Shown in pieces: positions 32,951 through 40,238 of a DNA stretch of 64,000 bases. Source of the stretch: CAYWMD01 sp964458575 (GTDB lineage: Bacteria > Verrucomicrobiota > Verrucomicrobiia > Limisphaerales > JADLHS01). The first letter of the stretch is position 1. Every line of letters starts with the position of its first letter. The notes beneath the pieces were generated by a model, which saw only the letters and a program-made list of their open reading frames with translations, was not told where the DNA came from and searched no databases. The position numbers and the translations under genes were made by a program. The DNA is taken from contig CAYWMD010000007.1 in NCBI GenBank assembly GCA_964458575.1, positions 1 to 64,000 on the forward strand, given 5' to 3'.

Positions 32951-33692
32951 CAACCTTATCAAATCCTACCGCGGCGAGCGCGTGCTTCACGGCATATCTG
33001 TGTCGCAACAGCGCGGTGAAGCGGTGGTGGTTATCGGCCCGAGTGGCTGTGGCAAGAGCACATTACTTCGCTGCCTCAACCAGCTTGAGCCGATTGATTC
33101 GGGCCGGATTTCCATCGCCGGGATCACCTTTGAAACGCATCCGGGTCGTGCCACGGCCGAAGACCGCGAGCGCCAACGCCAGCTTCGGCTGCGGGCCGGG
33201 ATGGTGTTCCAAAACTTCAACCTGTTCCCGCATTTCACCGTGCTGGGCAACATCATCGAAGCCCCCATGCAGGTGAACGGCCTTTCGCGCGCTGACGCCG
33301 AACAGCGCGCCCGCGATTTGTTAACGAAGGTAGGCTTGCTCGATCGCGCAGATTATTACCCCTCGCAGCTTTCCGGCGGCCAACAACAACGTGTGGCCAT
33401 CGCCCGGGCGCTGGCCATGTCCCCGGAAGTGATGCTGTTCGACGAGCCGACGAGCGCGCTGGATCCCGAACTGCGCGGCGAGGTGCTGCGCGTCCTGCGC
33501 CAGCTCGATGACGAGGGTATGACCATGATCGTGGTGACACACGAAATGGAATTTGCAAAGGCAGTAGCGGATCGTGTGCTTTTCATCGATGACGGTCGCA
33601 TTGCCGAATCCGGCCCGCCCGCCCAGGTGTTCGGTGATCCGCGCAACGAACGGACACGCGACTTTCTCCGGAAGTTCGCCGAAGCAAAATGA
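32937..33692 (+). CDS. glnQ: Polar amino-acid ABC transporter ATPase
   Basis: The 251-residue ATPase has Walker A GPSGCGKST (about 33-41), the Q-loop VFQNFNLFPHFTVL, the signature LSGGQQQRVAIARALAM, Walker B VMLFDEPTSALDPEL and the H-loop VTHEMEFAKAVADRV. The long insertion with HPGRATAEDRERQRQLR between Walker A and the Q-loop is typical of the GlnQ/HisP branch. It powers the permease encoded just upstream. ATG 32937 lies inside the 3-prime end of the fusion gene, which fits translational coupling. Confidence 0.92.
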   Translation: MITVNNLIKSYRGERVLHGISVSQQRGEAVVVIGPSGCGKSTLLRCLNQLEPIDSGRISIAGITFETHPGRATAEDRERQRQLRLRAGMVFQNFNLFPHFTVLGNIIEAPMQVNGLSRADAEQRARDLLTKVGLLDRADYYPSQLSGGQQQRVAIARALAMSPEVMLFDEPTSALDPELRGEVLRVLRQLDDEGMTMIVVTHEMEFAKAVADRVLFIDDGRIAESGPPAQVFGDPRNERTRDFLRKFAEAK

Positions 33693-33749
33693 TTGGCTAT
33701 TTGTTGCAAAGTGCGTTCAGTCAGATTTAGCTCTCAACGGCCCAACTGT

Positions 33750-34925
33750 ATGCCTGACACCATGGGATCAAATCGGTTCCGAAGAACTACCAGGCTCGCC
33801 CAAGTGTGGGCCTGCATGCTGATCACGACGGCAGCGCTTCATGCAGAGTCGTTGTTCCAACAGGCGGATGTGTTTGTTTCAGGAAAGGACGGTTATTTTG
33901 CCTATCGCATCCCGACCATCGAAACCGCACCCGATGGAACGTTGCTCGCGTTCGTGGAGGCGCGTAAATACAGCCTCGGCGATCCCGGCCAAGAAGGACA
34001 GGACATCGACCTGGTTCTAAAACGGAGCACCGATCGGGGTGTCACCTGGTCGCCGATGAAAATCATCGAAGACCCGGGCGATAAATGGTCGGCGGCCAAT
34101 CCCTGCACGCTGATGGATCGCGCAACCGGCAAGGTCTGGTTGTTCTACTTGCGCGGCAAACCCGGTCGGAACACCTACACCGGGCGGCCAGGCACGAATG
34201 ACATCGAAACTTTTGCGCGGACCAGCAGCGACAGCGGTCAGTCGTGGTCAGAACCGATTGATCTGATGAAAGTGACGCGCGATTTCTCAGATCCGAAGTG
34301 GCGCACCAGCGTGATTGGACCGGGCGGCGGCATTTGCACCGAAGACGGACGGCTCGCCATCCCTGTGTGGCGATTCGAACCGTGGAGCGTGTTCGCAGTT
34401 TTCAGCACGGACCATGGACGGACCTGGCAACGCGGAGGGTTCGTTCCTGGTGTGAGCGGCGACGAATGTCAACTGGTCGAAACGGCGGATGGCCGGTGGC
34501 TGTTCGACATTCGGCAGCATGATGGCGGCGCGCATCGCTGGCGCGCTGCCAGCGAGGATGGTGGTCGAACGTGGTCAAAACCTTTCGCCGGCGAAACGAT
34601 TTCCCCGGTGGCTTGCGCCATTGAACGACTCACCTTGAAGTCCGCCGGAGACGACCGCGACCGGCTGCTTTGGACTGGTCCTCAAGGTCCGGGCCGCACG
34701 AACCTGGTCGTCCGCGTGAGCTACGACGAAGGCAAGACCTTCCCGCATGAACGCCCCATCGCCAGAGGCTATTCGGCTTATTCGGACCTCACAGTCCTCA
34801 AAGACAAAACCGTGGGTGTTCTGTGGGAGCGCGGCGAAAAGACGGGTTACCAGTTCATCACCTTCACCCGATTCAATCGGGAGTGGTTGGAGACACCGAG
34901 GGAAGTCACTCCAACGCGGCCTTAA
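33750..34925 (+). CDS. Exported sialidase (neuraminidase), BNR-repeat family
   Basis: The product of about 391 residues starts with a signal-like region (LAQVWACMLITTAALHAES). The six-bladed sialidase propeller shows the FRIP-type arginine motif as YRIPTIETAPDGTLLAFVEAR and five Asp boxes: STDRGVTW, SSDSGQSW, STDHGRTW, SEDGGRTW and SYDEGKTF. These are hallmarks of exo-alpha-sialidases, which release sialic acids from glycans outside the cytoplasm. Activity on sialic acid itself is inferred; some family members act on other acidic sugars. ATG codons at 33750 and 33762 are both possible. The stop overlaps the convergent PQQ-propeller gene by 4 bp. Confidence 0.85.
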   Translation: MPDTMGSNRFRRTTRLAQVWACMLITTAALHAESLFQQADVFVSGKDGYFAYRIPTIETAPDGTLLAFVEARKYSLGDPGQEGQDIDLVLKRSTDRGVTWSPMKIIEDPGDKWSAANPCTLMDRATGKVWLFYLRGKPGRNTYTGRPGTNDIETFARTSSDSGQSWSEPIDLMKVTRDFSDPKWRTSVIGPGGGICTEDGRLAIPVWRFEPWSVFAVFSTDHGRTWQRGGFVPGVSGDECQLVETADGRWLFDIRQHDGGAHRWRAASEDGGRTWSKPFAGETISPVACAIERLTLKSAGDDRDRLLWTGPQGPGRTNLVVRVSYDEGKTFPHERPIARGYSAYSDLTVLKDKTVGVLWERGEKTGYQFITFTRFNREWLETPREVTPTRP

Positions 34926-36493
34926 GGGATGGCCGGTTTCAGGCGCAAACAGGCGGCTTCCTGATCATTCCGCACAAGCAATAAATCACCTGACAGAGCG
35001 ATGGGATTCCACGTCTTCGAATCGAAAACGCGGAAGCGGGCGAGTTCGTTTGGCGTGTCAGCCGTCGGACGCAGGAGAACGAGTTCGCCGGACTCGGCCA
35101 TCAGCAAATACAGGTCGCCGATGAGCAATCCTTGGCCGTGACCGTAACGGCCTTCCTTCCAGCGCTGCGAACCGTCCTTCAAATCCACACACGCGAAAAT
35201 ACCGTCATCGAGACCGAACAGACAGCCCTCGCGCACGAACAGGTGGGCGAACTTGGCTTTCATGCGAATGGACTTCCAAACGAGTTGCGCGGTCAATAGG
35301 TCTTTCGCATTGCGGCTGAACTCCAGCAACTCCGCGCCGACGCCGTAGCCGCTGGAGAACAGCACACGGTTCTCTCCCACCACCACCGGCGACGCACAGA
35401 CGACGTTGCCATTGCCCCACGGTCGTTCCCACAGCATCGCGCCCGTGGCCGGATCGTGGGCGGAAATCGAGCCGTCGTTAAACGCCAGCACCTGGGGCGC
35501 ACCTGCCAACACCGCCAAAGCTGGAGATGCGTAGCTCGGATTGAAATTGCCAGCCGACCATACAGGTTGTCCGTCGTCCGCACGAAACGAGTACAAGGAG
35601 TGTTTCGCTTTTTCTCCGCCGTGGACGATTACCAGCCCGTTCACCAACAGCGGTGAACTGGCACAACCCCACTGCGGAATTTTGCCGCCAGACTCGGCAA
35701 CGACGTTTCGCGTCCAAAATCTCCGGCCCGTGGGGAGGTCGAGGCAATTGAGAATTCCCGTCGCGCCAAGCGTGAACACGCGATTGCTTTGGATCGTGGG
35801 CACGGTCCGCGGACCTTCGCCGGCGATGGTCGTGTTGTAACGCGCCTTGTCCGCGTGCAGCCACAATTGTTTGCCGGTGGCCAGTTCATAGGCGACCACG
35901 CACTCCTCCTCGCCGCGCTGTTCCTGCGTCAGACAAACGTCGCCGGTGATAGCAAACCCCGACCAGCCCGCGCCGACCTTCTGTCGCCAGATTGTTCGTG
36001 GTGGCCGCGCGGTCCAGTTGGTGTCGAGGCGCGGTCCGGGCAGAAACCCATTGCGGTCCGGACCGAGGAATTGGGGGAATGCGGGGTTCGTTGAATCGTC
36101 AATCCGTTGAACCGTTAGAGCGGGATTCGTTGACACAACCGCAGGTGAAGCGCGATTCGCCCAGCGGAATTCCAGAATCGGTAGCATGTCGCCGCTCACG
36201 CCGCGGATACGGAATATCAGAGCCAGAATCAATCCCGTCACGACGAAGCCGAAGGTGACCGTGAGGCGCAGTCGGGTAGCCGCCCGCGAAAGGAATGTCC
36301 ACCACAGCACCAATCCGGCGGCGATGACGATGAGAATTTCGTAGGTGATCAGGTTGCGCTTCTGGAACGGCCAGTCCGTTTGCAGCCGCGTCCACACGAT
36401 TGCGACGATCCCGATCAGCAACATCCGTGAAGCCGGCCACCACCGGATGCGAGGCGGCACTGGCGGAAGCTGGGGCGATGTTGGATCAGGCAT
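34922..36493 (-). CDS. Membrane-anchored PQQ-like beta-propeller protein
   Basis: The 523-residue product has three N-terminal membrane helices (about 20-125: MLLIGIVAIVWT, EILIVIAAGLVLWWTFL, TVTFGFVVTGLILALIF) followed by an extracytoplasmic beta-propeller. Repeated blades include VVAYELATGKQLWLHAD, LNCLDLPTGRRFWTRN, LYSFRADDGQPVWSAG, ISAHDPATGAMLWERP and FACVDLKDGSQRWKEG, the tryptophan-docking pattern of PQQ-like repeats. The phrase FPQFLGPDRNG before the first blade is common in planctomycete and verrucomicrobial outer-membrane-assembly-like propellers. No cofactor site can be claimed. It lies downstream of the retron on the same strand, 177 bp away, and is probably separate. Confidence 0.78.
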   Translation of the reverse strand: MPDPTSPQLPPVPPRIRWWPASRMLLIGIVAIVWTRLQTDWPFQKRNLITYEILIVIAAGLVLWWTFLSRAATRLRLTVTFGFVVTGLILALIFRIRGVSGDMLPILEFRWANRASPAVVSTNPALTVQRIDDSTNPAFPQFLGPDRNGFLPGPRLDTNWTARPPRTIWRQKVGAGWSGFAITGDVCLTQEQRGEEECVVAYELATGKQLWLHADKARYNTTIAGEGPRTVPTIQSNRVFTLGATGILNCLDLPTGRRFWTRNVVAESGGKIPQWGCASSPLLVNGLVIVHGGEKAKHSLYSFRADDGQPVWSAGNFNPSYASPALAVLAGAPQVLAFNDGSISAHDPATGAMLWERPWGNGNVVCASPVVVGENRVLFSSGYGVGAELLEFSRNAKDLLTAQLVWKSIRMKAKFAHLFVREGCLFGLDDGIFACVDLKDGSQRWKEGRYGHGQGLLIGDLYLLMAESGELVLLRPTADTPNELARFRVFDSKTWNPIALSGDLLLVRNDQEAACLRLKPAIP

Positions 36494-36670
36494 TCGTTTG
36501 CAGGATGTGACAATCCGTCGCGAAACTCAAACCCGGTTCAAGAACTCCGGCGCCGGTGCGCCAACCAATCGGGAGGTATCGCCAATCAACCGGAGTTGAC
36601 TGTGAGAATCATGCTCGACAAGAAGGTCCGCTTGCTTGAACGGTCGGGCTGGGCGTGACGACCGAATCCA

Positions 36671-38275
36671 CTATTCGGCCACCTTCGTGAATTGTTCCCG
36701 CAGTCGCCGACCCTTGTCGGGATTTACCATTTGCACGTAGGAAATCATGCCGCCGAGCCAATCCACGAAATTGTCGCGATTCTCCCGGTTCTGCGCGGCC
36801 AGACCGCTCTTTCCGGCTTGATGCAGGATGGCGCGGAGACGCTTCGTCGTCCGACGGGAAACATTGGGCCGTTGGTTGACGACAATGCCCGTCACGGTTT
36901 GCCGGGCGTTCGGGCGTTGAACGCGCGTCTTGGTTTCGTTCACCGTCAGGTTTTCGTCGGCCACGATATGGCGAACGCGTGCGAGCAGGTAGCCGGTCTT
37001 CGCCGCGTTCTCCTTCGCACCGCTGAACGTCAGGTCGTCGGCGTAGCGCGTGTAAGTGAAGCCCAGCTTGTTCGCCAATCCGTTCAAGCGCGCATCAAGC
37101 CTTCGGGCGAGGAGATTGCTCAGGGCCGGACTCGTGCAGGCGCCCTGGGGCAGGCCGCGCGGACCGGTCGCCACGTGAAACAACCGGCCGCCATACTCCA
37201 CCTTGCGCCGGGGACATTCGGTGCAAAGCAGCGCAAGAATCGTGGCCACTGCGGGCGAGAATCCCAGTTCCTGAAAGATTCCCTTCACACGTGGGAACGT
37301 GATGGCGGGGAAGAAATCCTTGAGGTCAAGATTGATCACCGCGGCGCGGCCCACGTGCGGGACGGCGTTGCTCATCGTGCCGCGGCCCGGCACAAAACCA
37401 TGCGCGGCATCGTGGGTGGGAATCTTTTCCAGCACGTTGATCAAAATCCATTGCTGGGCCGCCGCCAGGTCGCGATGCGGCGCGGAAAGTTCGCGCATCC
37501 CACCGCTCTTTTTGGGCACCTGGAAGCGGATGTAATGCGTGATGGTGGAAGCTTCCGAATGAAACGCCAGCCAGCGCAGACGCGGGATGGTGAGGTTGAG
37601 CGCCTTCGCCAGATCCGCCGGTGTGGCCAGCGAGGGCAGTTGCAATCGCTGCAATTTCTCCACGTTCGCTCGACGGTCGGCCAGTCCGCCCGATACCCCG
37701 CGTCCGAGAAAGACAATGTCCGTTTGCTTCCGGAGCACGACATCTTCGGCGTGGCGGCGCTTGCGTTCGGCGGCTTCGGCTTTCTTCTGTTCCTTGCGCT
37801 GCTTGCGCTCCTCCTCGTCGAGCTTCACCGCTTCATCAGCGATGGCGGAAGCGTGAAGCAGCTCGGGCCGAAGCTTGTCCATCTGTGCGCCGACCTCGTG
37901 AATTTCGGCAAGCTGCTCGACCGTGAGAAATCCTGTGCCGACCATGCCGCGGTCAATCAACGCCGTGCGTTCATCGCTGACGGGAGGAATCAGGTCACGG
38001 CGGCCGAACCATGGGTTGCTCAGGAAAGTGAACCGTCCCATGGCGCCGGCGCGCCGGCGTAGTTCGTCGGGAGTCAAGGCGGCGAACCGGCCGGGATCAA
38101 GGTTCAATTTGGCCGGGGGTTTGGCTTGACCCGGTGGCGCCGAGGTGGCCGTGCTTGTAGCTGACGGGGAGCCGGGCGGTCTGCTCGCCAGCGGGCGGCC
38201 CTCGCGGAGTGGCGGCGGCGGGGGCGGTTGTGAACCGCCACCGAACAACTTGCCGAGCCATGAGAACAGTCCCAT
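36671..38275 (-). CDS. Retron reverse transcriptase
   Basis: The 534-residue RT carries the retron hallmarks: NAVPH (303-307, the NAxxH motif), LDLKDFF (316-322), GLPQGACTSPALSNL (374-388), catalytic YADD (411-414) and VTG (461-463). It should prime cDNA synthesis from a 2-prime hydroxyl in the adjacent msr RNA and make branched RNA-DNA (msDNA). The first 240 residues form an unusual extension: a short hydrophobic start, a Pro/Ser-rich linker, a folded part and a strongly charged helix (KLDEEERKQRKEQKKAEAAE, then RKRRH) that may be a coiled coil. Long N-terminal regions are known in myxobacterial retron RTs. The RT lies 9 bp after the msr-msd RNA and downstream of SWIM and ARM genes, all on one strand. 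Retrons are anti-phage systems where tested. Confidence 0.93.
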   Translation of the reverse strand: MGLFSWLGKLFGGGSQPPPPPPLREGRPLASRPPGSPSATSTATSAPPGQAKPPAKLNLDPGRFAALTPDELRRRAGAMGRFTFLSNPWFGRRDLIPPVSDERTALIDRGMVGTGFLTVEQLAEIHEVGAQMDKLRPELLHASAIADEAVKLDEEERKQRKEQKKAEAAERKRRHAEDVVLRKQTDIVFLGRGVSGGLADRRANVEKLQRLQLPSLATPADLAKALNLTIPRLRWLAFHSEASTITHYIRFQVPKKSGGMRELSAPHRDLAAAQQWILINVLEKIPTHDAAHGFVPGRGTMSNAVPHVGRAAVINLDLKDFFPAITFPRVKGIFQELGFSPAVATILALLCTECPRRKVEYGGRLFHVATGPRGLPQGACTSPALSNLLARRLDARLNGLANKLGFTYTRYADDLTFSGAKENAAKTGYLLARVRHIVADENLTVNETKTRVQRPNARQTVTGIVVNQRPNVSRRTTKRLRAILHQAGKSGLAAQNRENRDNFVDWLGGMISYVQMVNPDKGRRLREQFTKVAE

Positions 38276-38284
38276 AAAATCAGC

Positions 38285-38506
38285 GGGAAGAGCGGGCGCG
38301 TTTTGACTTCATACTCAGGACCAAGGTCGTTCACCAAGGCCCACCACACTAGTAGTGCGATGAGAACCCTCGGGTTGTCTTGGCCACCGCACTACTAGTG
38401 TGGTGGGCCAAACGAACAACGGCCTTGGGGACGCATGGGTAGGCATTCGCAACCGCGGCGGAACACCGCAGCATGATAGGCTCAAACTCCACGCACCGCT
38501 CTTCCC
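38285..38506 (-). ncRNA. Retron msr-msd RNA (template and primer of the msDNA)
   Basis: Directly before the RT gene, 11-base arms GGGAAGAGCGG (a1, 38506-38496) and CCGCTCTTCCC (a2, 38295-38285) are fully complementary and bound a 222-nt RNA. After a1 follows GTTTGAGCC, which could hold the branching G, then a GCGG-TGTT-CCGC hairpin as msr element. The msd part is a long hairpin at 38428-38321: outer arms CCAAGG/CCTTGG plus partial pairing, then a perfect 22-bp stem (38409-38388 with 38359-38338) and an apical AACCC-GA-GGGTT hairpin. This arrangement of a1, msr, msd and a2 is exactly that of retron RNAs. The exact branch point and the 5-prime end of the cDNA are inferred. Confidence 0.85.
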
Positions 38507-38534
38507 AAATTCATTTTGCGAGCCAGCCTCCATT

Positions 38535-40238
38535 CTAGTTCGCGGTAAAATTCTTGAGTTGTTGATACCAACCGGCCAGCGAATTTTCAACTGCCGATTC
38601 CGTTTCCCGCATCGCCAGGGTCCGCAACGCCAGGAGGTGGCGGCACGGGCCGGCGCGAATTCCAAATTTGTAATGATGTGAGCACACACATTTGCCGCGC
38701 TTGATCAAGCCGTCCTGGTTGAGGAACAACTCCACCGGCTTCCGGTCCGCCGTGCCGGTGACCAGCACGCCGCCCGCTGCTTCGGTGCGCGAATCAATCT
38801 TGGCGTTCTTGCGCAGCAATAATTCCTTCGACGCGGTCAACTCCTCGTTCTCCGGGCCAAGTTCTGCCTCGCCCAGCGCCATCGGCATGATCTGCCGCCA
38901 GCGATAGACGGCATTCGGCAGGTCATGGATCAACTGCCCGGTATGCGCGAGCCGGTTCAACGCCGCCGCGGTTTGCGCGGGCTGACCGCCGCAGTCGAGA
39001 TCAATATCCGCAAACGCCGCAGCCCGCCGGCCTTTCATGAACTGCGCGACGCGCGCAATCAATTCCGCAGAGGGCTGCGCCGGTGGGGCGAGCAGGTCCA
39101 GCGCGGAACCGCGCGTCCAGTCGTTTGCCGTCCAGCCGCTCAGGCCGAGCGTGAGTTTCATGTCGCCCATGTCGGCAATCCAGAAACTCGGCAGGCCCGT
39201 GCCCAGCAGATGAACCTCGAATTTCATCGCGAGCGGCAGCAAGCGTGAAAGCGCGAGCAACCGTTGCCGTCCCCAGATGCGGATGGGTTCGCTGCTCGAC
39301 TTCAAAGGCTCGCCATAAACCGGCACGCGCTGTTCCCATGGTTCGAGCACCAGCGACGGCGGTTTGCCCGCGATCAGCTCGAAACGCAGCGCGCGCGGAC
39401 TCTTGCGCGCCTTGTGCCGCTTGAGAAAGGCGAGAATCGAGTAAACCGCTTCACGCGTCAGGGTCACGCGCCGCGCCGGAAGCGTCATCGCCGCCTGGGT
39501 TTGCATGAAGCCCCGCAGCCAGCCTTCGGGCAGGTCAATTTTCTCCTCGCGATAATCCGCGTTACCCGCGGTCGCCACGGTGAAACCCGCCGGGTCCACC
39601 TTGAAGCGCGTTTCGCGGTACGTCCGCAGCGCCTGAAAATGGTCGAACAATTCCCACGAGTAATCCACGTTCGTCGTGCCCAGCCGCGTCTCGCTGGACC
39701 GGCCGAAGCCGGATTCGCGATTGACCGTCAGGCAGCCATACGACGATTCATCCGCGGAGAAGCACTCGAAGAACACCACTTCATCCGCGACGGTGATGAC
39801 CGGATCGCACGGCATGAGCAGCCGCCAGAGCTGCTGGTCGTGTTTCAGGAGGTAGTTCGAATACTTCTGGCGCGCGTCCCAATACATTCTCCGGCAGCGG
39901 CCAAACTGCTTTTCCAAATCCGGCGGCACGGCTTCTTCGCGCTTGGCCAGGATTTCCTTCTTCGCCTGCTGATAAACCTGCTGGCGTAACGAAAGCACCC
40001 GCGAGCGCTCGTTCTTTTTCCATTCCTCGTACGCCGTCTTGTCGCGCGGTTTGAAGCGGAGGTCGCTGATGACCACGTCGTGCAACGCCGAAATCGCCTC
40101 GCGAAATCGTAACGGTTGGAGCAGCGGTGCATCAAAGGCGACCGCCTCGCGCGAGAGGTTCGGCGCGAGACTCAACAACTGCCCGCCAGCAAAAGGAGCC
40201 AAAACGCTGCGACCGAGATAGGCGAATTTGACGTTCAC
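38535..40238 (-). CDS. SWIM zinc-finger protein of the retron operon
   Basis: The 567-residue protein ends with a SWIM zinc finger: C517 and C519 in KCVCSHHYK, C532 and H534 in GPCRHL, giving CxC-x12-CxH. SWIM fingers bind DNA or proteins. The region before it (about 425-500) looks like a winged-helix part (AALNRLAHTGQLIHDLPNAVYRW). The N-terminal half has a charged helical segment (RSRVLSLRQQVYQQAKKEIL) and a basic helix (ILAFLKRHKARKSP). The start is GTG at 40238, overlapping the stop of the ARM-repeat gene as GTGA, so the two are translationally coupled. I recall this partner as WHSWIM in published retron type XIII; it may be the effector or a regulator together with the ARM protein. Confidence 0.82.
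   Translation of the reverse strand: MNVKFAYLGRSVLAPFAGGQLLSLAPNLSREAVAFDAPLLQPLRFREAISALHDVVISDLRFKPRDKTAYEEWKKNERSRVLSLRQQVYQQAKKEILAKREEAVPPDLEKQFGRCRRMYWDARQKYSNYLLKHDQQLWRLLMPCDPVITVADEVVFFECFSADESSYGCLTVNRESGFGRSSETRLGTTNVDYSWELFDHFQALRTYRETRFKVDPAGFTVATAGNADYREEKIDLPEGWLRGFMQTQAAMTLPARRVTLTREAVYSILAFLKRHKARKSPRALRFELIAGKPPSLVLEPWEQRVPVYGEPLKSSSEPIRIWGRQRLLALSRLLPLAMKFEVHLLGTGLPSFWIADMGDMKLTLGLSGWTANDWTRGSALDLLAPPAQPSAELIARVAQFMKGRRAAAFADIDLDCGGQPAQTAAALNRLAHTGQLIHDLPNAVYRWRQIMPMALGEAELGPENEELTASKELLLRKNAKIDSRTEAAGGVLVTGTADRKPVELFLNQDGLIKRGKCVCSHHYKFGIRAGPCRHLLALRTLAMRETESAVENSLAGWYQQLKNFTAN

Noticed and set aside
38338..38409. 22-bp inverted repeat as a MITE or terminator between the SWIM and RT genes
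   Set aside because: Once the a1/a2 arms and outer CCAAGG/CCTTGG pairing were seen, the hairpin is better explained as the msd part of the retron RNA.
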